A stretch of 42,539 nucleotides of DNA from a virus. The stretch's first letter is position 1, and every line of letters starts with the position of its first letter. Below the pieces are notes generated by a model. It had not been told where the DNA came from, did no database searches, and worked only from the letters and a program-made list of their open reading frames with translations. The stretch is taken from positions 1 to 42,539 of the IMG/VR virus record IMGVR_UViG_3300045051_000584; one strand, written 5' to 3'. Of the stretch, positions 6,141 to 13,773 are shown piece by piece. Both the position numbers and the translations under genes were made by a program.

Positions 6141-6534
6141 TTACACAATTCCTTACACATGAACGCCGCGCAAGTGTAAGGCGGGCCGAAGTGTAAGGAA
6201 ATAAGGGCGCGCGGCGTGGCGCTGGCGCGCACATAACGCGCGGCGCCGCGCTAACGCCTTACACTTACACATAAAAGGGCCGTTTTGCGTAGATGTGTAA
6301 GGACTTGTGTAAGGCCGCAATTCTCCTATGAGGATTGTATATCCTTACACATCTTACACATCTTTTAGAGGTACAAGAGTATAAAGGGGGCAGTATACGC
6401 GGTATACGTCCTATACGGCGTATAGGTATAGAGTTTGAAAGTTTGCGAAAAGATGTGTAAGATGTGTAAGACCTCTAAAAACGCTCGCCGGAAAATCCTT
6501 ACACATCTACTCTTACACATCTACTCTTACACAT
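6141..6534. repeat. TTACAC iteron-like cluster, candidate replication origin
   Basis: Counting by eye there are 15 copies of TTACAC: nine forward (6141, 6153, 6259, 6265, 6345, 6354, 6499, 6513, 6527) and six reversed (6174, 6191, 6295, 6307, 6455, 6464). Ten extend to TTACACAT. The last three forward copies are exact 14-bp direct repeats of CTTACACATCTACT. Two doublets (6345/6354 and 6455/6464) face each other across a TATAC-rich centre. The segment is non-coding and lies between two divergent operons. Clustered iterons like this mark replication origins and operator arrays; which it is here is not proven. TTACACA is not a standard DnaA box. Confidence 0.85.
6363..6480. repeat. TATAC ladder between inverted TTTTAGAGGT arms
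   Basis: Inverted arms TTTTAGAGGT (6363-6372) and ACCTCTAAAA (6471-6480) bracket a core where TATAC/TATAG recurs every 9 bp (6394, 6403, 6412, 6421). The core contains the palindrome CCTATAC-GGC-GTATAGG (6410-6426). The iteron doublets lie just outside the left arm and just inside the right arm. The near-symmetric layout suggests a protein-binding core, perhaps an AT-rich melting site or a repressor operator. Confidence 0.7.
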
Positions 6535-6540
6535 CTTAAA

Positions 6541-6905
<365 letters not shown>

Positions 6906-6970
6906 GAAAAATTTTTAAAATTTTGCCCCGCCCCACCTGCCACCGTGAAAAATTTTATAAAAATTTTGGG
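6906..6970 (+). promoter_or_regulatory. Two A/T-tract blocks, UP-element-like
   Basis: Two related blocks, GAAAAATTTTTAAAATTTTG (6906-6925) and a near-copy at 6947-6968, stand out in GC-rich DNA. The second sits directly upstream of the -35 at 6978, in the position where RNA polymerase alpha subunits bind an UP element. They may also be intrinsically bent, easily melted DNA near the origin. Confidence 0.6.
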
Positions 6971-6977
6971 GCCCCTA

Positions 6978-7007
6978 TTGACAGCCCCCCGGCCGATAGC
7001 CTATACT
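6978..7007 (+). promoter_or_regulatory. Rightward structural-operon promoter, TTGACA-N18-TATACT
   Basis: A perfect -35 (6978-6983) and TATACT -10 (7002-7007) with an 18-nt spacer and A-tracts immediately upstream. The predicted start is near 7014. It would drive the rightward operon beginning with the lipoprotein at 7017. With no phage RNA polymerase in the genome, this host-type promoter is probably the main late promoter, unless held off early by something binding the adjacent repeats. Confidence 0.85.
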
Positions 7008-7016
7008 CTAACCAAT

Positions 7017-7223
7017 GTGAAGAAACTTATTCTGCTGCTAGGCATTGGCGCCGTCATCCCGTTAAGCGGCTGCTGTACGGTTCGCCACTCGACAGTCGGA
7101 GAACGCATAGCCGACCTCGAAATGGAGAACGCAGCGCTGCGCGCCGCTAATGCCTATCTGCTCGAAAGCAAACAGACAGGAGGAACAGAGGAATGGAAAA
7201 TAACGATAACCTTGCCGCGCTGA
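7017..7223 (+). CDS. Putative small lipoprotein, 68 aa, GTG start
   Basis: Reads MKKLILLLGIGAVIPLSGCCTVRHSTVGERIADLEMENAALRAAN. It has a charged N-terminus, a hydrophobic core, the lipobox LSGC (Cys at residue 18), then a short coiled coil. This is a classic outer-membrane-type lipoprotein signal. The GTG lies only ~3 nt from the predicted transcription start and no Shine-Dalgarno is present, so translation would be near leaderless. The 3' end overlaps the next gene by 31 nt. A role in superinfection exclusion is possible, as in other phage lipoproteins, but this is inference. The alternative is a chance ORF; the lipobox argues against that. Confidence 0.55.
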   Translation: MKKLILLLGIGAVIPLSGCCTVRHSTVGERIADLEMENAALRAANAYLLESKQTGGTEEWKITITLPR

Positions 7224-7861
7224 TGGCCGAGCTCAACGGGGACACCACCGTCGCCGACGTCGACCCCGCGCCCAGCGCCCCCGCCGACCCGCTGAAGGTG
7301 GGCCCGGCCGCCCAGCAGACCGCCGTCAAGGCGTTCACCGCCGGCGCCGCCTCCCGCAACGTGCGCGGCTACGCCATCACCGTCGAGGGCCTGTACCTGG
7401 CCCCGTCGAACGAGATAATGGGCAAGAAGACCCGCAAGCCGTACTCCCTGGTCGTGAAGCTCGAAAAGCTCGACGGCGCGCTGTCCACCATCAAGAACAA
7501 AATGCTGGACAAAATGCTGAAGCACAAGTACCCCGACTATGTCACCTACACCACGCACGAGATAACCCGCGTGGAGCCGATGACACCCGACACCCCGCCC
7601 GTCGACAACGTGCAGTTCATGGACGAGGCCAAGCTGCTCTCGTTCATCGAGTTCAAGAAGGTTCCCGTGAGCCCGAAGAACTATGAGGGCGACGTGAAGA
7701 ACCTCCGCGCCGCCGTCGTCGACTTCCTCCTCAACCCCAAGGGCTTCGAGGAACGCGAGGCGAAGCGCCTGGTCAGCATAGCCGAAGACCGCGAGCTGGC
7801 CAAGCTGAACCCCGAGCTCGGCGAAGACGCCGCTGCCAATGGCGACACCGCTGCTGCCTAA
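7193..7861 (+). CDS. Hypothetical protein upstream of terminase, 222 aa
   Basis: Starts at ATG 7193 behind AGGAGGAACAGAGGA, one of the strongest ribosome sites in the genome. An acidic/Ala-Pro N-terminal tail (1-40) is followed by an ordered region (SRNVRGYAITVEGLYLAPSNEIMGKKTRKPYSLVVKLEKLDG) and a helical acidic end. No recognised family. Its position as first well-expressed gene of the late operon suggests a DNA-packaging accessory or regulator. The C-terminal codons overlap the next gene by 23 nt. Confidence 0.75.
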   Translation: MENNDNLAALMAELNGDTTVADVDPAPSAPADPLKVGPAAQQTAVKAFTAGAASRNVRGYAITVEGLYLAPSNEIMGKKTRKPYSLVVKLEKLDGALSTIKNKMLDKMLKHKYPDYVTYTTHEITRVEPMTPDTPPVDNVQFMDEAKLLSFIEFKKVPVSPKNYEGDVKNLRAAVVDFLLNPKGFEEREAKRLVSIAEDRELAKLNPELGEDAAANGDTAAA

Positions 7862-8438
7862 CGGCGAACCGGCGCCCGTCGCGCCCCCGCCCGCCTCTAC
7901 CCCCTTCCCGCCGGTGCCCCTGGGCGCTGAAGACAGCGGGAAGGGGGCGGCGGTCGTGGTGCAGCGTCGCGTCATCACCTGGACCCCTGAAGGCTTGCCC
8001 GTCCCCACGTCCCAGCCGCTACTCTCCAAGCGCGGCATAGAGGAGCTGGCCTCCGTCGCCCTTTCCCTGCCCTACGTCGTGCCGCAGCCCGAGCTGCCGC
8101 CCGAGCCCGCGCCCGAGGCCCCGCTCACCGTCACCGAGAAGTATGAGCGGGAGCGCGACGCTATCCTCGACAAGTATCACGCCGAGGTAGAGAAGTTCGC
8201 CGGCATGACGAACGCCGAGGTCATGATGGTCAGGCAGGCCGAGAAGGCCGCCAATGGCGACAGCGGCGCCGCGAACGACATTCTCGACCGCGTGCTCGGT
8301 AAACCCAAACAGTCCGTCGAGAGCAAGAACCTCAACCTGACCTACGAGGACATGCTGAAGGAGAAAGCGGCCCGCGCGTCCGAAGTCGTAGACGCCGAGG
8401 TCGTGCGCTCGGACGACCTTTGGGGAGGGCTGAAATAG
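7839..8438 (+). CDS. Putative terminase small subunit, 199 aa
   Basis: The C-terminal half contains EVMMVRQAEKAANGDSGAANDILDRVLGKPKQ followed by NLTYEDMLKEKAAR. This is a pattern common in phage small-terminase or packaging-associated proteins encoded just before TerL. The first 60 residues are Pro/Ala-rich and probably disordered. It lies 1 nt before the large subunit start and overlaps the previous gene, so the three are co-translated. The classical N-terminal HTH is not obvious, so recognition of packaging sites is inferred from position. Confidence 0.65.
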   Translation: MATPLLPNGEPAPVAPPPASTPFPPVPLGAEDSGKGAAVVVQRRVITWTPEGLPVPTSQPLLSKRGIEELASVALSLPYVVPQPELPPEPAPEAPLTVTEKYERERDAILDKYHAEVEKFAGMTNAEVMMVRQAEKAANGDSGAANDILDRVLGKPKQSVESKNLNLTYEDMLKEKAARASEVVDAEVVRSDDLWGGLK

Positions 8439-8439
8439 C

Positions 8440-10068
8440 ATGAGCCCTCTCCCGCCCGAGCTCGCAGCGATAGACCAGCGCCTCACCGACGACCTGTTCT
8501 ACTTCATGCGCGAGGCCCCGATGATGGTCCTCGACAAGCAGGGGCGGCTTGTTCCCTTCCGGCCGAACAAGGCCCAGCAGTACCTCCACTTTCGCCTCGA
8601 GGAGCAATTGAAGCGTACCGGCATGGTGCGCGCCCTGATACTGAAGGGTCGCCAGGAGGGCTGCTCGCTCTACATGACGGCGCGCAACAGCCACAAGACT
8701 ATGCGGAAGGCCGGCCTGTCCGCGCTGCTTATCAGCCACCTGGGCGGGGCCACCGGCCACCTGTTCTCGATGGTCGACCGTTACGTCAACCACATGGACC
8801 CGCGCTTGAAGCCCGAGGTCGGTGCGTCGAACAGGAACCAGCTTTACTTCTCCGCGCTCGAGAGCAAATTCGCGGTCGGCACCGCCGGCAACGAGGACGT
8901 CGGGCGCTCGGGCACGAACCAGCTTTTCCATTGGTCAGAAACCGCGTACACCGACAACGACATGGCGATTCAGGACGGCGCCATGCAGACCATCCCCGAC
9001 CTGCCCGGCACCGAGATAGTCCTTGAATCGACGGCGAACGGCCCCAAGGGGCTATTCTATACGATGTGCCAGGAGGCCCTGCACGGTCGCGGAGCGTATC
9101 AGCTTATCTTCATCCCCTGGTGGTGGATGGACGAGTACGAGGCGGCGTCGAGCTCCTATCCGGCGCTTGACGACGAGGAGGCGTATCGCAAGGAGAACCT
9201 GGCCGACTACCCGCCCGTAGTGGCCGACCGCAAGATTTTTTGGCGCCGTAATAAGGTATACGAGTTCTCCGCTGAAGGAGGGCTGAAGGCCGGCCTGCGG
9301 AAGTTCCGCATGATATATCCAGCGAACCCCATCGAGGCGTTCCAGGCGTCCGGCGACGGGCTGTTCGAGCCCGGCGCTATCACGGCCGCCCAGGCGAACA
9401 TCGGCCTGTCCGACGATGGCGCGCCGCTCGTCATGGGTATCGATTCGGCGGGCAACGGGGGCGGGGGCGACCGCACCATCATCACCTTACGGCGGGGCCG
9501 CGTTATCGAGGAGTTCATCAAAGTACCGAAGCAGCCGAACATGGACATGGCCGTCGCCGGCGTGGCTATTCGTCTTATCAAGGAGCGCGGCGTCGACATG
9601 TCGTTCATCGACGTGGGTTACGGGCACGGCACCTATGACCGCATGTGCGAGCTCGGCTTCCGCAACAAGGTCATTGGCGTGAGCTTCGGCGAGGGCGCCC
9701 TGCGGCCCGACGTCTACATGAACAAGCGCTCGGAGATGATTATAACGATGGCCGGCTGGATTAACGGCGGCGATGTGCGGATTCCGAAGAACGAGGAGTT
9801 CCACGCTGACCTGGCTGTTATCCCCCAGGAGCAGACGACCTCGGACGGCAAGCGCTACATAGTCCCGAAGAAAGACATTAAAAAGGTGTATAATGGAAAG
9901 TCGACCGACTATGTTGACTCGGCCGGACTGACTTTTGCCTACCCTGTTCGCAGGTCTATGTCGGGCGCCGTCGGAGGCGAAGGCAGCAATAACGGGGGCT
10001 GGGTAAAGAAGAACTCGGGGAAAAGCCCGCTGTCGTCGGAGAACTTTTTCAGACGGGGAGGAAAATAG
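8440..10068 (+). CDS. Terminase large subunit, 542 aa
   Basis: ATP-driven DNA-packaging motor with headful or end-cutting nuclease. The N-terminal ATPase has a variant Walker A, LKGRQEGCS (68-76), as in other 'KxRQxGxS' terminases, and LESTANG (195-201) in the Walker B/coupling region. The C-terminal RNase H-like nuclease shows acidic residues in VMGIDSAGNG (D336), FIDVGYGHG (D392) and DYVDSA (D494). Length is normal. Starts 1 nt after the putative small subunit and is followed 1 nt later by the next gene. Confidence 0.92.
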   Translation: MSPLPPELAAIDQRLTDDLFYFMREAPMMVLDKQGRLVPFRPNKAQQYLHFRLEEQLKRTGMVRALILKGRQEGCSLYMTARNSHKTMRKAGLSALLISHLGGATGHLFSMVDRYVNHMDPRLKPEVGASNRNQLYFSALESKFAVGTAGNEDVGRSGTNQLFHWSETAYTDNDMAIQDGAMQTIPDLPGTEIVLESTANGPKGLFYTMCQEALHGRGAYQLIFIPWWWMDEYEAASSSYPALDDEEAYRKENLADYPPVVADRKIFWRRNKVYEFSAEGGLKAGLRKFRMIYPANPIEAFQASGDGLFEPGAITAAQANIGLSDDGAPLVMGIDSAGNGGGGDRTIITLRRGRVIEEFIKVPKQPNMDMAVAGVAIRLIKERGVDMSFIDVGYGHGTYDRMCELGFRNKVIGVSFGEGALRPDVYMNKRSEMIITMAGWINGGDVRIPKNEEFHADLAVIPQEQTTSDGKRYIVPKKDIKKVYNGKSTDYVDSAGLTFAYPVRRSMSGAVGGEGSNNGGWVKKNSGKSPLSSENFFRRGGK

Positions 10069-10069
10069 T

Positions 10070-10399
10070 ATGGGTGTCGAAACGATTTTACTTGCAACGC
10101 TGGTCGCCAGCTCGGCGGTGAGCACGGTGGGGGCTATCAAGGCCGCGAAGAAAGAGGAGAAGGCCGCCAAAGAGCAGAAGAAATTAGCGAAGCAGCGCGA
10201 GGCCGAGCTCGCGGCCGAAGCCGCTGCCACCGAGGCCGCGCGCAAGAAAGCGGAAACGTCCGGCTCGCGCGCCGGCGCCGGCACGGGGCAGTTCGCCTCA
10301 CGCTCGACCTTCCTGTCTACCAGCGGGGTAGGCGGCCAGGGCACGGGCTTCTCGTCCTCGGAGGATTCGATGTCGCGCGGGACGCTGTTCGGGAATTAA
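10070..10399 (+). CDS. Small virion-associated protein with N-terminal TM, 109 aa
   Basis: ETILLATLVASSAVSTVGAI (residues 4-23) is hydrophobic. It is followed by an Ala/Lys/Glu coiled coil (25-65) and a Gly/Ser-rich tail ending in LFGN. Small proteins of this build lie between terminase and portal in several T7-structural-type podoviruses and are often virion components. It abuts terminase (1-nt gap, ribosome site GGGAGG). Function unknown. Confidence 0.7.
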   Translation: MGVETILLATLVASSAVSTVGAIKAAKKEEKAAKEQKKLAKQREAELAAEAAATEAARKKAETSGSRAGAGTGQFASRSTFLSTSGVGGQGTGFSSSEDSMSRGTLFGN

Positions 10400-10427
10400 G
10401 GGAAGTAGGTGGCCCCCAAAGCCCCCT

Positions 10428-10467
10428 CCGTGGGTCGGCGCTCCTCCTCTGTGGCGCCGCCCCACGG
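10428..10467 (+). terminator. Hairpin before the portal gene
   Basis: Paired segments CCGTGGG/CCCACGG (7 bp) and GGCGC/GCGCC (5 bp, after a small bulge) enclose a 12-nt loop, followed by CCCTAAAGTTTTAACC. It resembles a weak intrinsic terminator or an RNA-processing site in the 98-nt gap. The portal ribosome site (AAGGAG) follows. Confidence 0.5.
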
Positions 10468-10497
10468 CCCTAAAGTTTTAACCATAAGGAGAATATC

Positions 10498-12306
10498 ATG
10501 GCCGACAACCTTTTAGACGCAGCGCGCGTGGGCAGGTACCTCGCTCGGAACAATGACCTGAAGACGATAAAGGACCCCTGGAACACGCACTACCAGCGCC
10601 TCGCCCAGGTCTTCCTCACGAGGAAACAGGACTTCACGAACGTCGTGGCGCCCGGCGAGTTCCTCTATTCCACCATCTTCGATAACACCGGCGAGTTCGC
10701 GGCCCAGCAGGCCGCTTCCGTTTTCCTGTCTATGCTGTGGCCCGACGGGCCGCGCACCTTCCGGCTGAAGCCGGTCGAGGAGCTGAAGGACGCGCAGGGC
10801 GCCGAGGAGTTCTTCAGGAACGCCACTCGCCAGCTCCACCGCTATATGGACACGCCTCGCGCGGGCCTGGCCTTGGCGCTTCAGGAGTACGAGATAGACA
10901 TGCAGGTGTTCGGCACCGCCGGCGTCGGCGCCTTCGAGAACGGAGACGACTCCGTCCCGGTCGTCTACGAGGCGTGGGGCGTGAAGAACATGTGTATCTC
11001 GGAGAACGCGCAGGGCTTCGTCGATAACATCTATTTCACGGAAGCGCGCACGGTACGGCAGCTCGTCGAGGAGTACCGCGACGACGTCGCGCCCCAGGTG
11101 AAGGAGCTCTACGCGCAGGGCAAGTTCGAGGAGAAGGTAGAAGTCCTTCGCGTCCTCGAGCCTCGCCCCCTGGCCGACAGGCAGATAATCGACCAGGCCG
11201 GCGTTGTCATGGGGACCAAAGAGGGCTTTCTCGGGATGGCCACCCGCACGCTGCACATCGACCTGAAGAACAAGTTCATCATGCGCGAGGGCGGCTACGA
11301 GGAGTTCCCGGTCGCCGTGGGGCGTATGATAAAGACCATCGGCGAGGTCCAGGGCCGGTCGCCGGCGATGACCGCGCTGCCGCATACCAACTCCCTGAAC
11401 TCCCTGTACGAGGCCGTGCTCCGCGCCTCGGAGAAGCAGCTCGACCCGCCGCTGGGCGTGCTGGACGACGGCCGCCTAGGTGGCGGCGTCATCGATACGT
11501 CGGCCGGCGCGCTCAACGTCTTCAACTCGTCCGGCCGGCTCTCGGGTGAAAAGCCGGTGTTCCAGCTCTTTACCGTCGGGGAGCTACAGGACGCCGAGAA
11601 GCGTATAACGGAGCTGAAGGACTCCATCATGCAGGCGTTCAGCCTGGACAGGCTGCTAGACCTGAACAATCAGACGCAGATGACGGCGTTTGAAACGAGT
11701 GTTCGCAACCGCATGCGCGGCGAGTCCCTCAACGCCATGTTCTCTCGGCAGAAAGTCGAGGTCTTTGTCCCGCTTATCGAGCGGTCGTTCAATATCCTCT
11801 ACCGCAAGGGGTACTTCGGCGCTCCCGCCGAGGGCGGGCTTGTGTCCTGGGCGCGCCGGGCCTGGGCCAAGCTCCTGAAGAAAGACCTGATGACGATACC
11901 GCCCGCTATAGTCGACGCCATAAAGGCCGGGCTCGACATATACGACATCGAGTTCATCTCCCCCGCGCAGCGCTTCTCGCAGTCCGAGAAACTTCAGGGC
12001 ATTTTCACCGCCGCCGAGTTCCTTCAGAAGATGGCGGTTATCCCCGGCTTCGAGGAGATAGCGGATAACGTCGATATCGACGACATGGCCAGGAATGTTA
12101 TAGACTATTCAGGGTCGCCGTCCACTATGCAGCGCACCCAGGCCGACATTAAGGCCATACGCGAGGGCAGGCGCGCGCAGCGCGAGCTCGAGGCGAAGCT
12201 CAACGCCGCGCAGCAGGTTTCGGAAGTCGCGCGTAACGCCGCGCAGGCCCGCATGGGCGCTGGCGGCGGTGGCGCGGCGGGCGGCAGCACCGCAGCCGCT
12301 AGATAA
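10498..12306 (+). CDS. Portal (head-to-tail connector) protein, 602 aa
   Basis: Forms the dodecameric ring at one capsid vertex through which DNA enters and leaves. The N-terminal third shows the T7-type connector pattern: an early basic helix, then GEFAAQQAASVFLSMLWPDGPRTFRLKP. The core has NSLYEAVLRASEKQLDPPLGVLDDG, typical of podovirus portals of about 500-600 aa. The C-terminal ~40 residues are Ala-rich and helical with a Gly-rich end. A good ribosome site (TAAGGAG) precedes ATG 10498. Confidence 0.9.
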   Translation: MADNLLDAARVGRYLARNNDLKTIKDPWNTHYQRLAQVFLTRKQDFTNVVAPGEFLYSTIFDNTGEFAAQQAASVFLSMLWPDGPRTFRLKPVEELKDAQGAEEFFRNATRQLHRYMDTPRAGLALALQEYEIDMQVFGTAGVGAFENGDDSVPVVYEAWGVKNMCISENAQGFVDNIYFTEARTVRQLVEEYRDDVAPQVKELYAQGKFEEKVEVLRVLEPRPLADRQIIDQAGVVMGTKEGFLGMATRTLHIDLKNKFIMREGGYEEFPVAVGRMIKTIGEVQGRSPAMTALPHTNSLNSLYEAVLRASEKQLDPPLGVLDDGRLGGGVIDTSAGALNVFNSSGRLSGEKPVFQLFTVGELQDAEKRITELKDSIMQAFSLDRLLDLNNQTQMTAFETSVRNRMRGESLNAMFSRQKVEVFVPLIERSFNILYRKGYFGAPAEGGLVSWARRAWAKLLKKDLMTIPPAIVDAIKAGLDIYDIEFISPAQRFSQSEKLQGIFTAAEFLQKMAVIPGFEEIADNVDIDDMARNVIDYSGSPSTMQRTQADIKAIREGRRAQRELEAKLNAAQQVSEVARNAAQARMGAGGGGAAGGSTAAAR

Positions 12307-12324
12307 AACGCAACGGAGGAAAAC

Positions 12325-12636
12325 ATGACAGAGGAACAGAGGACAAAAATGGTAGAGGACCGCAAGGCTTATGAGGAGGCCGTTAAGGCCGAAGTCGAAC
12401 GCCGGCGGGTAGTGATAGCCGACATGGCCGTGACGCCGCAGGGGAAAAGATTTCTCCGGCTGCTGCACGGCCTGTGCGGCTTCGACAAGGCTGACCGGGT
12501 CGTCCGCAGCGACGGTCAGGTGGACCCCATCGCCACGTCGCTCAATGCCGAGCGCCGCCTGGTGTACCTGGAAGTCCGCAAGAGCGTCCCTACGGACGTG
12601 CTGCGCGAAGTAGAATTCATGGAGGAGAAGAAATAA
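12325..12636 (+). CDS. Bbp19-like phage protein, 103 aa
   Basis: A small helical protein with VTPQGKRFLRLLHGLCGF ... NAERRLVYLEVRKSVP. It matches the pattern of the Bbp19 family named after Bordetella phage BPP-1 ('GxRxLxxLLxxxGxF', 'EGRRxVGLxLL'), which is encoded between portal and capsid genes. Function unknown, possibly an assembly factor. ATG 12325 follows ACGGAGG. Identified from memory of the family pattern. Confidence 0.75.
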   Translation: MTEEQRTKMVEDRKAYEEAVKAEVERRRVVIADMAVTPQGKRFLRLLHGLCGFDKADRVVRSDGQVDPIATSLNAERRLVYLEVRKSVPTDVLREVEFMEEKK

Positions 12637-12637
12637 T

Positions 12638-13489
12638 ATGCCCGACGAAAAACCCAATCCGCAGCCCCCGCAGACCCCGGCCCCCGGCGGCGCCCCGACC
12701 CCGACTCTCGAAACCCTCATACCCGAGGAGTTCAAGAACCGGGCGTACCTCAACGACCTGAAGGCGCTCCCCGTGGGCCCTGACGGCTACAGCGCCCTGT
12801 TCAAGAAGCTGGACGGCGCGCAGACGCTTATCGGCAAGAAGACCGGCGTACCCGAGCAGGGCGCCGCCCCCGAAGCCTGGGAGGAGTTCCACAAGCTCAC
12901 CAGGCCGGGCAAGGCCGAGGAGTACGAGTTCACCGTGGCCGAGGGCGTCCAGGCTGACGAGGAGTTCCTGGGAGCCATGCGTGGCATGTTCTACGAGGCC
13001 GGCGTATCGAAAGCGCAGGCCAAGAAGCTTCAGGCGGGCTATGAAAAGTTCGTCGTGGAGAAGTACGGGGCCCAGGTGGCCGAGCGGAAGCGGCTGGACG
13101 CCGAGTTCCAGCAGCTCATGACCTCCACGTTCGGGACCGAGAGCAAAGCCAAGTTCGACACCGGCAAGGCGCTGCTCTCCCAGCTTACGCCCGACTCCCT
13201 GAAGCCGCACCTGAACCGCCTCTCCAACGAGAGCTTGGTCGTGCTCACCGGGATAATGAGCACCGTTAAGGAGAAGTTCATGAAAGAGGACGGCTCCTTT
13301 AACGGCTCGGGCGGCACCCCGCCTGTCGGGGAGGACGAGAACGGCCTGCACGACAAGGGCCGCAAGCTGATGGCGTCGGAAGCATACACTAACTTCCGGC
13401 ACCCCGAGCACGCGAAGGTGGTGGCCGATGTCGGCGCCATCTACAAGAAGCTGGGCGACATGAAGACTGCCGCCGGCAATAAGAAGTAA
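12638..13489 (+). CDS. Capsid scaffolding protein, 283 aa
   Basis: A Pro-rich disordered N-terminus (about 1-25), a central acidic helical body and a charged C-terminus ending YKKLGDMKTAAGNKK, as scaffolds use to contact the capsid shell. LTRPGKAEEYEF matches the 'P-x-K-x-Y-x-F' element common in podovirus scaffold/assembly proteins. It lies directly before the capsid gene, and 1 nt after the Bbp19-like gene. No protease motif seen. Confidence 0.8.
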   Translation: MPDEKPNPQPPQTPAPGGAPTPTLETLIPEEFKNRAYLNDLKALPVGPDGYSALFKKLDGAQTLIGKKTGVPEQGAAPEAWEEFHKLTRPGKAEEYEFTVAEGVQADEEFLGAMRGMFYEAGVSKAQAKKLQAGYEKFVVEKYGAQVAERKRLDAEFQQLMTSTFGTESKAKFDTGKALLSQLTPDSLKPHLNRLSNESLVVLTGIMSTVKEKFMKEDGSFNGSGGTPPVGEDENGLHDKGRKLMASEAYTNFRHPEHAKVVADVGAIYKKLGDMKTAAGNKK

Positions 13490-13499
13490 GTGGAAAATG

Positions 13500-13541
13500 C
13501 CTGCCCGCAAGAAAGTCCTTGACAAGGCGCTTGCGGGCAGG
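13500..13541 (+). promoter_or_regulatory. Perfect 12-bp inverted repeat overlapping a promoter
   Basis: CCTGCCCGCAAG (13500-13511) and its exact reverse complement (13530-13541) are separated by 18 nt. The right arm is the spacer of the promoter at 13519-13547 and the -35 lies in the loop. It could be a repressor operator on DNA, or a terminator-like hairpin in read-through transcripts. Confidence 0.75.
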
Positions 13542-13547
13542 TATACT
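13519..13547 (+). promoter_or_regulatory. Capsid-gene promoter, TTGACA-N17-TATACT
   Basis: A perfect -35 (13519-13524), 17-nt spacer and TATACT -10 (13542-13547), 226 nt before the capsid start. It shares both hexamers with the promoters at 6.03 and 6.98 kb. A separate promoter would raise capsid output, the most abundant virion protein, above its neighbours. Confidence 0.85.
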
Positions 13548-13710
13548 ATCTTCGATTTGTAATGAGGACACGGCGCGTCCGCGCCCCCTCTGATAGCGGT
13601 CAGCCCGCTCGCGTCCGCGCGCACCAGGAGAGCTCACCCGTCGTAGTCGAAACGGATACTGCGCTCGAAAAACCCAAAGCAGTTGTTTTTGCAGCAAGGA
13701 TGAAAAGCTA

Positions 13711-13727
13711 CTCCTCCCTTTGAGGAG
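13711..13727 (+). promoter_or_regulatory. Small CTCCTC/GAGGAG hairpin in capsid mRNA leader
   Basis: CTCCTC and GAGGAG pair around a 5-nt loop. The CTCCTCCCTTT strand could alternatively pair with the true capsid ribosome site (GGGGAGGAG, about 13757-13765). A translation switch is therefore conceivable but unproven. Confidence 0.4.
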
Positions 13728-13773
13728 GGGGGCTATCTTTTGGTACACCCTTTTTAGGGGAGGAGAAAAAGTT

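Noticed and set aside
6141-6534. TTACACAT repeats as a CRISPR array or DnaA boxes
   Set aside because: The units are 6-14 bp, in both orientations and irregularly spaced, without uniform spacers or cas genes. The core TTACACA lacks two bases of the DnaA consensus TTATNCACA.
9889-9894. TATAAT inside the terminase gene as a promoter
   Set aside because: No matching -35 at 16-18 nt and it lies in coding sequence. The TATAAT at 17334-17339 in the nozzle gene is judged the same way.
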